A stretch of 64,000 nt of DNA from CAWHNT01 sp963830775 (GCA_963830775.1 CAWHNT010000029.1:225845-289844), one strand, 5' to 3'. Shown: positions 1 to 8,715, numbered from the stretch's first letter. Numbers and translations are program-made. Notes: generated by a model from the letters alone, not told the origin.

Positions 1-1232
1 ACGAAGGCGTCCAGCGCGTCGCGCAGGCGTGCCACAGCGGTCGGCCGGTCGGGCCCAGAAGCACAGAGCTTGGCGATCATGGGGTCGTAGAAGAGGGACA
101 CCTCGCCGCCCTCGGCCACACCCGAATCCACCCGAATGCCTTCGCCGACGGGCTCCTGGTAGCGCACGAGGCGCCCGGTCGAGGGCAGGAAGCCGCGCCG
201 CGGGTCCTCGGCATAGACCCGGGCCTCGACCGCCCACCCGTCGAGGCGGACATCCTCTTGCCCGAACGGCAGGTGCTCGCCGGCCGCGACCCGGATCATC
301 AGCTCGACCAGATCGAGCCCGGTGACCAGCTCCGTCACCGGGTGCTCGACCTGCAGCCGCGTGTTCATCTCGAGGAAGTAGAAGTTGCGGTCGCGGTCGA
401 CGATGAACTCGACCGTGCCGGCGCTGTGATAGCCCACGGCCCGGGCCAGGGCCACGGCCTCCTCACCCATCGCCCGGCGCGTCGCCTCGTCCAGGAAAGG
501 CGAGGGTGCCTCCTCGATCACCTTCTGGTGGCGGCGCTGGATCGAGCACTCGCGCTCGCCGAGATAGACGAGGTTGCCGTGGCGGTCGCCCAGCACCTGA
601 ATCTCGATGTGGCGCGGTTCCTCGACATATTTCTCGAGGAAGACTCGGTCGTCGCCGAAGGAGGAGCGCGCCTCCGAGCGGGCACGCTCCACGCCCTCGA
701 TCAGTCCCTCCTCGTCCCGCGCGATCCGCATCCCCTTGCCGCCGCCGCCGGCAGCAGCCTTCACCATCACCGGAAAGCCGATGGCGCGTGCAGCTTCAAG
801 CGCCTGTGCGGGCTCGCTCACCGGCTGGGCAAGGCCGGGTACGGTCGAGACGCCGGCCGCCTTGGCCAGCAGCTTGCTTTCGATCTTGTCGCCCATGGCC
901 TGGATGGCGGCGACGGGCGGCCCGATGAAGACGATGCCGGCCTCGCCCAACGCTTGCGCGAAGGCGGCGCGCTCGGAGAGGAAGCCGTAGCCTGGGTGGA
1001 CGGCCTCGGCCCCTGTGCTGCGGCAGGCCTCGACCAGCCGGTCGATGCGCAGATAGCTCTCGGCCGCGGGCGGCGGCCCCAGGAGCACCCTTTCGTCCGC
1101 CAGCGCGACATGGAGGGCGTCCGCATCGGCCTCAGAGTAGACGGCAACGGTCGCGATGCCGAGCCGGCGGCAGGAGCGGATGACCCGGCAGGCGATCTCG
1201 CCCCGGTTGGCGACCAGAACCTTCTTGAACAT
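1..1232 (-). CDS. Acyl-CoA carboxylase biotin carboxylase subunit (5' part, cut by window edge)
   Basis: The gene starts at ATG 1232 and runs leftwards off the window, so about 410 N-terminal residues are seen and the biotinyl domain is missing. The protein opens MFKKVLVANRGEIACRVIR, the classic biotin carboxylase N-terminus. It continues with the ATP-grasp glycine-rich loop (KAAAGGGGKGMR), the HIEIQVLGD segment, ECSIQRRHQK and the active-site segment EMNTRLQVEHPVTE. Biotin carboxylases of this family carboxylate enzyme-bound biotin with ATP and bicarbonate for propionyl-CoA, methylcrotonyl-CoA or acetyl-CoA carboxylation. The opening and the ADADALHVALADE stretch resemble alphaproteobacterial propionyl-CoA carboxylase alpha subunits, but the substrate cannot be fixed without the C-terminus and the partner carboxyltransferase gene, which is not in view. 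Confidence 0.93.
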   Translation of the reverse strand, partial: MFKKVLVANRGEIACRVIRSCRRLGIATVAVYSEADADALHVALADERVLLGPPPAAESYLRIDRLVEACRSTGAEAVHPGYGFLSERAAFAQALGEAGIVFIGPPVAAIQAMGDKIESKLLAKAAGVSTVPGLAQPVSEPAQALEAARAIGFPVMVKAAAGGGGKGMRIARDEEGLIEGVERARSEARSSFGDDRVFLEKYVEEPRHIEIQVLGDRHGNLVYLGERECSIQRRHQKVIEEAPSPFLDEATRRAMGEEAVALARAVGYHSAGTVEFIVDRDRNFYFLEMNTRLQVEHPVTELVTGLDLVELMIRVAAGEHLPFGQEDVRLDGWAVEARVYAEDPRRGFLPSTGRLVRYQEPVGEGIRVDSGVAEGGEVSLFYDPMIAKLCASGPDRPTAVARLRDALDAF

Positions 1233-1639
1233 CGAGGCGCGCTCTCCACCGACGGTCCGCCCCCGTTAGCATCGAGCCAACTCACCGCCCAGCCCGGCGC
1301 GGCATCGCGGCACGCCGTCTGCCGAACGCAACGAGCGGGCAAATCTTGAGTGCTGCTGCCGGCTCGGTGCCGAAGGTCCGAGCGCCAAGATCCGCTATAG
1401 GAGCGTGCGCCACTGCCCAAGATCCAGCGTCGAGTTCGAGATGGACGACGGCCCGCTGCCGCACGGATCTTCGACGGTGGAGCCGGGAAGCATGGTCACG
1501 ATCGGCGCGTCCGCCTGCGCGCATCAGCGGCGAAGAATTCAGCGCCCGTTGCGTAAGAGCCGTAGCGCCCATCCAGCGGTCCGACAGGCATTCGGACCGG
1601 CGGCATTGTGCGGAGAGAGAGCCCGGTGCGGTCGGAGGC
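1233..1639. other. Intergenic stretch with no recognisable gene
   Basis: About 400 bases separate the biotin carboxylase start from the end of the next leftward gene. Short open frames exist on both strands but none has a convincing start, composition or family resemblance. The region should hold the promoter of the biotin carboxylase gene. I see no tRNA, riboswitch or clear terminator hairpin. Confidence 0.5.
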
Positions 1640-2534
1640 TCAAAGCGGCAGCCGCGTCGCGATGATCGTGCCCAGACCTTTGGCGGCGCTGAGCATCTGG
1701 TCGAGGAAGGATTGCTCGGAGGAAGTGGGCACCGGGGTGCTGTAGAGCCGGTGCAGCGTGCGGTCGGCGGCCTCGCGGCGCAGCACCAGGACGAACGGGT
1801 CGCAGAAGCTGTGATAGGTCGTCGCACGGCGCCAGAAGGGTGGGTCGTCGACCTGGACCTCGCCGGGGAGGAGGCCCGTGTGCGGCTCCGGCGTGGTGCC
1901 CGGCAGGTCGAGCAGCCGATGACCTCGTGCCAAAGCCGCCACAGCGCGCTCGGCCGGGACGCCGGATCGGCTCAGGCGCGGCACCTCGAGCACGAGGAGA
2001 TCAGCCTCGTCGATCGAGAGCCGCTGCAGGCCGACCTGGGGCGGGTGCTTCTGGGTTTCGGCGGCGACTGCGAGCGGGAACTGATCACGCATCCGGTCGA
2101 ACAGATCCTGGGCCCCGTCGCTCCCGAAAAGCACGCGGAGCGGCCGCTTCGGGTCGGCATAATTGAGCTCGGCATAACTCCCGAAGGGGGCACGCCCCTG
2201 GGCCACGAGAGCCAGGCATGCGGCGGGGCCGAGCTCCAGATACTCGATCGGTTGCGTGGTGGTGACGCCCAGCACCTGGGAGCGGCGCATGATCGCCACT
2301 GCCTGCTCGTCGGCGACGACGCGCGCCAGGGCGTCTGGCGGTGCCGCGTCCACCACCTCCCGTGGTCCGATAGGTCGAGAAGCGGGCCAGCATCGGCCCG
2401 ACCAGCCGCTCGCGCCACTCCTCGCTCATCGGCTCGACCAGGAGCGGCGGCAGCGGGGCCGCCCTGGCGACGATCGGCGGGATCAGGCCCAGCGCCAGGG
2501 CAACGAGGAGGCTTGCAGCTCTCACGGGGTCCAT
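1640..2534 (-). CDS. Exported protein of unknown function (one frameshift)
   Basis: Translation from ATG 2534 begins with a Sec-type signal peptide (MDPVRAASLLVALALGL ... ARAAP), so the product should be periplasmic. At about position 2360 the frame changes. Removing one C from the ACC there restores the reading TYRTREVVDAAPPDALAR and joins it to the remaining ~235 residues. The mature part of roughly 275 residues has motifs such as ADEQAVAIMRRSQ and APFGSYAELNYADPKR that suggest a small periplasmic binding or sensor fold, but I do not recognise a family. Its start overlaps the end of the upstream DUF6524 gene by 13 bases, so the two are probably co-translated. It is the last gene of the leftward membrane-protein array. 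Confidence 0.6.
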
Positions 2535-2941
2535 CTCCTGCTGATATCGTCGGAATCGATCTGGCCAGAGATCCGGGTCCGCAGCGCCGACCAGCTCACG
2601 CCGACGGTGAGCCCGGTGGTGATGATGGCCTGGAGGTAGGCGATCATGGCGGCCCGCCCCTGCGGCTGGATCAGGCCGATATCCACCAGCGCCGTGGCCG
2701 TCACGGCGAGGAGGGCCGCCAGCATCAGCACGCCGATCGGCCCGAGCGCCCGGACGGAGAGCCGGTAGCAGTAGGCAAGCATGGCCAGGAGGACGCTGCC
2801 GACCGCCACCCGCAGGGAGAGGGGTGCCGTGCCCTCGACGGCCCAGTGCACGAAGGAGCGGCCGCTCGGATTGTAGATGGCCGTGAGCACGCCCATGATC
2901 ATGAACCAGCGCACGAGCATGCTGACGAAGCCGAACTTCAA
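2522..2941 (-). CDS. DUF6524-type small integral membrane protein
   Basis: A 139-residue protein with about four hydrophobic segments. The N-terminal pattern VRWFMIMGVLTAIYNPSGRSF (tryptophan, then a TAxYNPSG-like turn, then a second tryptophan region) is what I associate with the DUF6524 family of four-helix membrane proteins of unknown function. A TTG start at 2941 is chosen because GGAGGAG lies about nine bases upstream; an ATG seven codons later (MLVRWF) is the alternative. It lies 22 bases after the DUF4239 gene and overlaps the next gene, so it belongs to the same transcription unit. A second protein of the same type is encoded at 6389-6808. Confidence 0.7.
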   Translation of the reverse strand: MKFGFVSMLVRWFMIMGVLTAIYNPSGRSFVHWAVEGTAPLSLRVAVGSVLLAMLAYCYRLSVRALGPIGVLMLAALLAVTATALVDIGLIQPQGRAAMIAYLQAIITTGLTVGVSWSALRTRISGQIDSDDISRRWTP

Positions 2942-2963
2942 GGGGGTTCTCCTCCGCCTGCCG

Positions 2964-3752
2964 TCAGCGCAGCACGGCCTGGAACGGCTCCGGCCCGAGC
3001 GCCACCTGGCCCGCGAAGGGATAGAGGAGCTCGACCGAGAGCGTGATCAGGGCGATGTAGCTCATGACCAGCATCCCGCTCAGCAGCAGGTGCAGCACGA
3101 AGCTGCGGCTCTCGAGGAACCAGGGGATCGCCACCGCCACAAGGGTGAGACCCACCAGGATCTCCGAGAGCAGCTCGGCCAACGGCCGCCCTGGGCCGGC
3201 CGCAAGCCGAGTGGTGCGCCGCCGCAGCACATCCTGGAGGAGCCCCTGTACCTGGTTCACGGCCAGGAAACTGGCGCCAAGCCCGGCATCGCCCGGGGGC
3301 CGGGCCGCGATCGTGAACAGCCGCTGGAACGCGGCTTCGGCCGCGTCATCGGCCTCGCCCAATGCAAGCTTGGGCCATTCGTCCTCGATCACGAGCTGGG
3401 CGTAGCGGCGGACACCCTCCTCCAGCTCCGCCCTTTGGGCGCCGGGCAGATTGGGAGAGACGTGCAGGATGGCCTTCAGGCTCTCACTCTCGCCCAGGAC
3501 CGTATCCTGCATGTCCTGGTAGCCGGCGAAGGCCGCGGCCAGCATCAGGCCCAGGACCACGCCATAGGTCTCGGCCATGTAGCCGGCCTTGGAGCCGGTG
3601 ACCCGGTCGGCCGTCGCCAGCTCGTCGGCGAAGATACGCCGGACCAGGAGGATCCCGATGCTGGTGACGATGAGCGCCGGCACGGCGATGACCAGGAGCG
3701 CCACTCGGAAGGGCGTGATTGCCAGCCATTCGAGGAGATTGCTGGCGGTCAT
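2964..3752 (-). CDS. DUF4239-like membrane protein
   Basis: 262 residues with two N-terminal membrane helices (about 13-37 and 60-78), a central soluble helical region of about 110 residues, and two C-terminal helices near 195-215 and 222-245. The pattern EWLAITPFRVALLVIAVPAL followed by LLVRRIF and a second helix starting near TYGVVLGLMLA is typical of the DUF4239 family, membrane proteins with a bestrophin-like layout and no assigned function. The ATG overlaps the stop of the preceding gene as ATGA at 3749-3752, indicating translational coupling. No enzymatic motif is visible. Confidence 0.7.
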   Translation of the reverse strand: MTASNLLEWLAITPFRVALLVIAVPALIVTSIGILLVRRIFADELATADRVTGSKAGYMAETYGVVLGLMLAAAFAGYQDMQDTVLGESESLKAILHVSPNLPGAQRAELEEGVRRYAQLVIEDEWPKLALGEADDAAEAAFQRLFTIAARPPGDAGLGASFLAVNQVQGLLQDVLRRRTTRLAAGPGRPLAELLSEILVGLTLVAVAIPWFLESRSFVLHLLLSGMLVMSYIALITLSVELLYPFAGQVALGPEPFQAVLR

Positions 3753-4207
3753 GCCGCCTGCACCCTCTCGCTGGCTGCCGACCGGCCGGCACGGCGGTAC
3801 CAGCGGACCGAGCGCAGCGGGCCGACCGGACGGGGTTTCAGGCCCAGGCGCGAGACGGTATCCTTCACCTTGCGCTCGGCCGCGGCCTCGCCCAGCCCTT
3901 CCTTCGCCAGCGCCTGCACGTAGCGCACGAGCTGGCGGAACTCGGGGCGCCCGATCCGCCGCCGACGGTCGGCCGAGGCCGCCACCAGCACCTCGACGCT
4001 ACGGTCGAGGGTGGTCTCGACCGTAGCGTCGAGAGCGGCAGCGCCGGAGAGGATCAGGCCCTTGGCCTCGAAGGCCGGCAGGCCGAGCTCGAACACCGCC
4101 TTGCTGACGAGTTCGGTCTCCTCGCTGGTACCGATCAGCCGCCGCTGGCCGCCGCGGGCGATCACGAACTCGTAGAAGCTTCGACGCTGGTCGATCTCGC
4201 CTGCCAT
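3749..4207 (-). CDS. Uncharacterised soluble alpha-helical protein
   Basis: 152 residues, no signal peptide or membrane helix. The sequence is largely helical and rich in charged residues, with a basic C-terminal tail (GPLRSVRWYRRAGRS). The segment EETELVSKAVFELGLPAFEAKGLI alternates acidic and hydrophobic positions and could be a small helical bundle. I do not recognise the family; a TerB-like fold is possible but unproven. It sits between the TPR gene (19-base gap) and the DUF4239 gene (ATGA overlap), so it should be a cytosolic partner of the membrane array. Confidence 0.6.
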   Translation of the reverse strand: MAGEIDQRRSFYEFVIARGGQRRLIGTSEETELVSKAVFELGLPAFEAKGLILSGAAALDATVETTLDRSVEVLVAASADRRRRIGRPEFRQLVRYVQALAKEGLGEAAAERKVKDTVSRLGLKPRPVGPLRSVRWYRRAGRSAASERVQAA

Positions 4208-4226
4208 CTTCTAGCCCTGGCCCCGC

Positions 4227-5372
4227 TCAGCTATGCGGTGCCGCCACCGGCACCAGACCGCCGCCGACGGGCGGCGCAGAAGGCTCGCCGGGCAGCATGG
4301 TGGCGGCGATGGTGAGCTTCAGGAAACTGTCCAGGCGGTCGTCGAAGCGGGGCACGTCGGGTGCGGAGAGCCGGGTCGCCGCGTGAGCATGATAGTCGGC
4401 GAGCGGCGGCATTCCGAGGGCGTCGTAGGTCTCTGCCAAGGCCGCATGGGCCTCGGCGAAGTTCGGCACGGCGTCGACGGCCTTGCGCAACTCCACCATC
4501 GCCTCCGCCCATTGGCCGTTTCCTCCGGCGACCCGGGCGCGGATGAACGCAGCCGTGGCCGGAACCTCCCGGCGCGCTCGTGGCGAGAGCCCGCTGCTGC
4601 CGGTCTCGATCTCGTCCAGGATCGCGCGAGACCCGGCTGCGTCGCCGACCCGGGCCACCGCGATCGCCAGCCCCAGCTTCGCCGGTGCAAAGCCCGCCTT
4701 GCGCAAGAGGGCGGTCCGGAATTCGGCTACTGCCTGGGCGGCCTTGTTCTCCTCCAGGAGCAGGAGCCCGCGCAGCGTTTCGGTGATGTACAGCATCTCG
4801 TCCGCAGCTGCCCGGTCCGCCTGCTCCAGGCTCTGGCGCGCACTCACATGATCGCCGCGGCGCATGTCGTCCATGACCAGGGCCACCGGGTCGACGACCG
4901 CCATGATCGCCCGGGTGGCCTGCCGGAGGACGATGTCGTACCGATCCTTCTCGACTGCGAACTCCTCGATGAGTCGCACGCCCGTCTGGGGGCGGACCAC
5001 GCGCAGGACCAGGAAGGTTTTTCCCTCGCGCTCGATGAAGGAGGGCTGGAACTCGGACCGGATGGCACCGGGGAGCTTACGGACGGCGATCATCACCTGG
5101 TCGAGGTGAAGCGCTTCGGCCATGGCTTCGAGCACACCGGTTCCCGCGATGTCCTTGGCGCCGACCTGATGGAACTCGGTGTCGATGTCGGTGATCTGCG
5201 CAATCCGGGTGACGAGCCCCTCGCTCACCACCTCGCTGGAGAGGCCCAGCTCTTCCATCTTGCCCGTCACGGACACGGGCTCGAGATGATTCACCGTGTC
5301 CACCCCGAGAGCGAAGCCGCCCAGGAGTAGACTACCGATGATCGCGGGCCCCATGAGCAGGTCGGCTGCCAT
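4227..5372 (-). CDS. Membrane-anchored TPR protein
   Basis: 381 residues. A hydrophobic stretch close to the N-terminus (LLMGPAIIGSLLLGGFALG) looks like a membrane anchor. The first half (about 30-170) contains a mixed alpha/beta domain, and from about residue 175 onwards there are tandem TPR-like helix pairs, for example QAVAEFRTALLRKAGFAPAK and WAEAMVELRKAVDAVPNFAE. TPR arrays usually act as protein-interaction scaffolds. No catalytic motif is visible. It lies 45 bases after the five-helix membrane protein gene and 19 bases before the next gene, in the same direction, and is a plausible scaffold for the array. Confidence 0.65.
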   Translation of the reverse strand: MAADLLMGPAIIGSLLLGGFALGVDTVNHLEPVSVTGKMEELGLSSEVVSEGLVTRIAQITDIDTEFHQVGAKDIAGTGVLEAMAEALHLDQVMIAVRKLPGAIRSEFQPSFIEREGKTFLVLRVVRPQTGVRLIEEFAVEKDRYDIVLRQATRAIMAVVDPVALVMDDMRRGDHVSARQSLEQADRAAADEMLYITETLRGLLLLEENKAAQAVAEFRTALLRKAGFAPAKLGLAIAVARVGDAAGSRAILDEIETGSSGLSPRARREVPATAAFIRARVAGGNGQWAEAMVELRKAVDAVPNFAEAHAALAETYDALGMPPLADYHAHAATRLSAPDVPRFDDRLDSFLKLTIAATMLPGEPSAPPVGGGLVPVAAPHS

Positions 5373-5417
5373 CCTAACCTCCGCTAGCGATTCTGATCCC
5401 GCAGCATGTCGTCCACG

Positions 5418-6029
5418 CTACGCGGACTGATGTTTGTCGGCCGGTCCTTCGGAGCGTCTCATCTGCACGAAGGCCAGCAGAACGAAGAAGATCCAGAAGT
5501 TCAGCCAGTGCAGCGTCCAGTAGATCAGCACCACGAGATGGTGCAGCATCAGCCAGACGGCTCCGGCGAACCAGAAATGGAGGAAAACTCCGCGCCAGGC
5601 TCGGGCCGATCGCCAGGCAAGCCAGGACATGCCGGCGATCGCGGCCGTGCTCCCGAGCAGCAGCGCTGCCGCCACGGGCTCCCGCCCAGGGTCGCCCAGC
5701 AGGATCGCCAGGGTGAGCCTCGCCCGCTCCACCAGCACCGGCAGCGCCAACTCGCGATTGGCGAGAGTCACCAGATCGGTCGACCAGGCGGGCTCGGTCC
5801 AGACATGCTTCAGGTCCAGGGCAGGAGCCAGGCCCGAGCCGCGGATAAGCACCCACTCCAGGACAAGACCGGCGATGATCGGCAGGAGCGGGAAAGGCTG
5901 CACCTTGTAGAGGCCGCGATCGTCGAGGACGCGCTGGAGCTTGCCCGAGACCAGCAGTACGCCCAGCACCGGCACACCAAGCTTGACGAGCCCGAGCAGC
6001 GTTGTGGCAAGATGGTCGAGCATGCTCAT
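5418..6029 (-). CDS. Polytopic membrane protein of unknown function
   Basis: 203 residues with about five hydrophobic segments: near 5-27, 45-62, 120-140 and two close together at about 150-190 (ending in LHWLNFWIFFVLLAFVQM). The middle segment between helices two and three is long and may face the periplasm. ATG 6029 is used; a second ATG two codons later is equally possible. I do not recognise a family. Its start lies just upstream of an oppositely oriented small gene at 6065, so the intervening ~35 bases may carry overlapping promoters. Confidence 0.6.
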   Translation of the reverse strand: MSMLDHLATTLLGLVKLGVPVLGVLLVSGKLQRVLDDRGLYKVQPFPLLPIIAGLVLEWVLIRGSGLAPALDLKHVWTEPAWSTDLVTLANRELALPVLVERARLTLAILLGDPGREPVAAALLLGSTAAIAGMSWLAWRSARAWRGVFLHFWFAGAVWLMLHHLVVLIYWTLHWLNFWIFFVLLAFVQMRRSEGPADKHQSA

Positions 6030-6064
6030 TTGACCCCGAAAGCCCGCTCGGGAGGCCGTTCACC

Positions 6065-6415
6065 ATGCCAGCACGACGTTCACCCGCAGCAGCTTCGCGC
6101 CCAGGCCCGCAAACGCTGCTCGTGGCGAGCGCCAGGCAGGTGGGACGGCGGCTCGGCTGGGCCGCCGACCTCAGGGCGCTCCTGTCCGGACGGGCGGTGC
6201 GCGAGGCCGAGCCCGAGACGCTGGCGCTGGAGCGCGCCCTGGCGGAGCTGGAACGGCGCAAGGCGACGGCTGCCGTCGGCGAGATGAGCGACCTCAGCAT
6301 TGCGGTGTCGCATGACGGGACCGGCAGGGCGCGTGGCGTGACCGTCACGGTGTCGGCACTCGGCCGGCCGCAGCGGGTTTCCGGCCGCTCAGGGCGGCAC
6401 CTTGAGGCACGGTGA
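6065..6415 (+). CDS. Small basic protein, possible
   Basis: 116 residues read rightwards inside an otherwise leftward array. A GGGAGG sequence ten bases before ATG 6065 is a good ribosome binding site. The product is very basic at both ends and has a helical middle (ETLALERALAELERRKA) that could form a short coiled coil. The last 27 bases overlap the end of the convergent gene at 6389. Composition matches real genes in this GC-rich genome, but no family is recognisable, so it could be a chance frame. Confidence 0.4.
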   Translation: MPARRSPAAASRPGPQTLLVASARQVGRRLGWAADLRALLSGRAVREAEPETLALERALAELERRKATAAVGEMSDLSIAVSHDGTGRARGVTVTVSALGRPQRVSGRSGRHLEAR

Positions 6416-6808
6416 CTGTCCGGAGAACTGGCGCGCGTAGTAGGCGGCCACCTGCCCGACCGATAGCAGGATCGAGCCCAAGAGGATCACCGTCGCGACC
6501 ACACCGGCAAAGGTGGCGAGAAGCGCGTCCGCGAGGGTCCAGACCAGGGCTGTGAGGCCCAGCACCAGGAAGGCCGAGGTCACGCCACCGAGCGCGCGGA
6601 AGCCGCACCAAGCCTGCCGACCAAGGACGAGCAGTGCCGCGGTGTAGGTGGCCAGGACCACGGTCCGGAACGCCAGCGGGAACTCCGGGCTGCCGATCAG
6701 CGCCACGGCGGAGAGCGGGGAGGGATTGTAGAGCGTCACGAGGAGGATGTTGATGCAGAGGAAGCGCGCGCCTGCGCGCGGCAAAGGCAGCGTCTTGCGG
6801 ACAGCCAT
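6389..6808 (-). CDS. Second DUF6524-type small membrane protein
   Basis: 139 residues, the same length as the product of 2522-2941, with four hydrophobic segments and the shared N-terminal pattern LCINILLVTLYNPSPLS, in which YNPS occupies the position of the YNPSG in the other copy. The two are probably distant paralogues. The start lies 27 bases after the mitofilin-C-like gene. Function is unknown; the family is a small helical inner-membrane protein. Confidence 0.6.
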   Translation of the reverse strand: MAVRKTLPLPRAGARFLCINILLVTLYNPSPLSAVALIGSPEFPLAFRTVVLATYTAALLVLGRQAWCGFRALGGVTSAFLVLGLTALVWTLADALLATFAGVVATVILLGSILLSVGQVAAYYARQFSGQSPCLKVPP

Positions 6809-6835
6809 GGACCAGGGGGTCTCCTTCGACCATCC

Positions 6836-7570
6836 TCACCGCAGCGCCCTTGCGAGCGCCAGGGAGCGCAGCTCGCGCAAGGACACCTCGACCGAAAGCC
6901 TGGCGCCGGCCTCCTCCCGCCACCGGGCCACGGTGCCGCCGGGATGGTTCGGCAGGTTACCCAGCCTGGTGACAGCCTCATCCAGCCTGCCGGTCACGAG
7001 GGCGGCACGGGCGCGCTCGATTATGGCTTCCGGGTCGGTCGGCGGCAGCGTGCCGATACCCACGCTGAGGGCCGCGTCGCGCATGAACAGGGTGGCACGG
7101 TCGGCGAGGCCGGTCCGTGCGGCCTCGGTCGCGGCACGGGCCTCGGCGATCATCGGCAGGAACCGACCAAGCAGCTCGGCCCGGCCCGGCACGCCAGCCT
7201 CGGCCCAGCGCATCAGCCGGTCGAGGGCAGCCAGCATCTCGGCGTCTCCCTCGGCCACGCGCATGGCATAGGCGAGCTCGCCCGCGAACGGGCCCGAGCC
7301 GCCGGCGGCGTTCTCCAGCAGAAGGACGGAAAGGAGCGTGGCCGTCGAGTGCTGCTCGGTCGGCGGCTGCTCCGGAGGCGGTGGTGCGGGTGCGGCCGTC
7401 ACCTCGGCGGCATGCGCCGCCATGATGACGCCGCCCAGGCCCGTCCAGGCGTCGAGCGTGAGCGAGCCAACGAAGCAGACGTTGAGTGCCACGCTGCCGC
7501 CAAGCAGTCCGCGCACGAGAAGCCGGCTCGGGAGGCGAGGAACGCGCCGCCAGGTCACTAGGTTCGTCAT
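6836..7570 (-). CDS. Short mitofilin (Mic60) C-terminal-domain-like membrane protein
   Basis: 244 residues from ATG 7570, which overlaps the mlaA stop as ATGA. One membrane helix near residues 20-60 is followed by a proline-rich linker (APAPPPPEQPPTEQ) and a helical domain of about 160 residues. That domain shows the alternating pattern of the mitofilin C-terminal domain of alphaproteobacterial Mic60/COG4223 proteins: LLLENAAGGSGPFAGELAY, then LDRLMRWAEAGVPGRAELLG, then ARAALVTGRLDEAVTRL. The long coiled coil usual in Mic60 is absent. Mic60 proteins shape membranes and contact outer-membrane partners. The direct coupling to mlaA fits a role at the cell envelope, but this is inference from motif pattern only. 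Confidence 0.5.
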   Translation of the reverse strand: MTNLVTWRRVPRLPSRLLVRGLLGGSVALNVCFVGSLTLDAWTGLGGVIMAAHAAEVTAAPAPPPPEQPPTEQHSTATLLSVLLLENAAGGSGPFAGELAYAMRVAEGDAEMLAALDRLMRWAEAGVPGRAELLGRFLPMIAEARAATEAARTGLADRATLFMRDAALSVGIGTLPPTDPEAIIERARAALVTGRLDEAVTRLGNLPNHPGGTVARWREEAGARLSVEVSLRELRSLALARALR

Positions 7571-8265
7571 GGTTCTCCGCACCGGGTGTCGAGCTGCGCG
7601 AAGGCAGAGCGGGTGACGAGATAGGGGTCGACGCTGGCATCCAGCAGCCCGCGGTTCTCGCGCAGCCGCCCGTACCTGTTGAGGTTGATGCCCGCGAAAT
7701 AGGCGGGATAGACGTCGCCCATGACCGAGTAGCCGGCATAGGCGTCGCCCACCCGGCCGGCGAGGCTGCGGGCGTTGTTGGGGCCGAGCACGGGTGCTAC
7801 GACGTAGGGGCCGGCTGGCACGTCGTAGGTGCAGAGCACGTCGCCGATGCTGAAGGCACCCTGGTGCTCGAAGCCGACCTCGCTTGCCACATCGAGCGTG
7901 CCCAACGCCCCGAAGGTCGCATTGACCGCGAAGCGCTTGGCATAGCTGCCGGCCAGCTCGAGCCGCCCCGCGGCCGCGGCATTGACCGCGCTGAACGGGA
8001 GCCTCGCGGTGTCGAACACGTTACGAATTACTTTGCGCGCCGATTCCGGCACGCCGTCGATGTAGGCCCGGTAGGCCGGGTCCAAGACCTTGTCGTAGAG
8101 CTTCAGGTTCAGCTCGAAGATCGCACGGTTGACGGGCTCCAACGGGTCGGCGGGCTCGACGGCCTCGGCGGCCCAGCGGTCGTCACCGGCAGTGGCGGCG
8201 GCAGGCTGGGGCGGCAGCAGAGCAGTCAACAACGCGGCGACCAGGAACGCGAGCCAGGATCTCAT
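7567..8265 (-). CDS. mlaA: MlaA/VacJ family outer-membrane lipid asymmetry protein
   Basis: 232 residues with an N-terminal signal peptide (hydrophobic core about 5-22) and the MlaA signature DPLEPVNRAIFELNLKLYD near residues 39-57. Further family stretches include SAVNAAAAGRLELAGSYAKRF and a GVPxxARKVIRNV-like segment. In Gram-negative bacteria MlaA forms an outer-membrane channel that removes mislocalised phospholipids from the outer leaflet and hands them to the periplasmic MlaC. The usual lipobox cysteine is not visible in the signal peptide, so this copy may not be a lipoprotein. No mlaBCDEF genes are nearby; instead it is coupled at both ends (ATGA overlaps at 8262 and 7567) to proteins of unknown function. 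Confidence 0.85.
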   Translation of the reverse strand: MRSWLAFLVAALLTALLPPQPAAATAGDDRWAAEAVEPADPLEPVNRAIFELNLKLYDKVLDPAYRAYIDGVPESARKVIRNVFDTARLPFSAVNAAAAGRLELAGSYAKRFAVNATFGALGTLDVASEVGFEHQGAFSIGDVLCTYDVPAGPYVVAPVLGPNNARSLAGRVGDAYAGYSVMGDVYPAYFAGINLNRYGRLRENRGLLDASVDPYLVTRSAFAQLDTRCGEP

Positions 8266-8591
8266 GGTGTGCCATGCCTCTCTCGGGCGAGCCGCTCGGC
8301 CACCAGTCGTTCCGCTCGGCGCCGGAAGGCGGTACGGGCGGTCTCGGGATCGGCGGCCGGGGACACGCTGCTCGTTATGGACCGGGTAAGCATCGTGGCC
8401 TGCGGACCGACCGGTAGGGCCGCGGCCGGCGGCAGGAGCACGAGCCGCGGCGGCATCTCGCCGGGTGCTGGCCGTGGCAGGCGCGGCAGCGTGCCTGCAG
8501 CCAACTCGTGCGGGTCCATCCCGCCGAGCGAGGAGGCGGCGACCGCAAGGCCCACCGCGAGCAGCAGCGAGTTCTGGAAGGACGGCCGCAT
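8262..8591 (-). CDS. Small exported or anchored protein, unknown
   Basis: About 109 residues from ATG 8591, which has GGAG nine bases upstream; a TTG two codons earlier is an alternative. There is one hydrophobic N-terminal segment (NSLLLAVGLAVAASSLGG), a proline- and leucine-rich middle and an arginine-rich helical C-terminus (RTAFRRRAERLVAERLARER). It overlaps the mlaA start by four bases (ATGA), so translation is probably coupled. No family recognised. Confidence 0.55.
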   Translation of the reverse strand: MRPSFQNSLLLAVGLAVAASSLGGMDPHELAAGTLPRLPRPAPGEMPPRLVLLPPAAALPVGPQATMLTRSITSSVSPAADPETARTAFRRRAERLVAERLARERHGTP

Positions 8592-8715
8592 CCCCAACTC
8601 CCGCCCCGGCGCTCCCGGGGCGTAGGCGATTAGCCCGGTGCCCGCTCTGGGCAGGCAGCCGGGCTGCTTTTCGCTGCGAAGAAGCCAGCCAGCCCGGAGG
8701 GGCCGGCAGGGGGAC

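Noticed and set aside
8636..8680. Terminator hairpin after the glycine-zipper gene
   Set aside because: The GC-rich inverted sequence GCAGCCGGGCTGC has a loop of one base and would not form a normal terminator.
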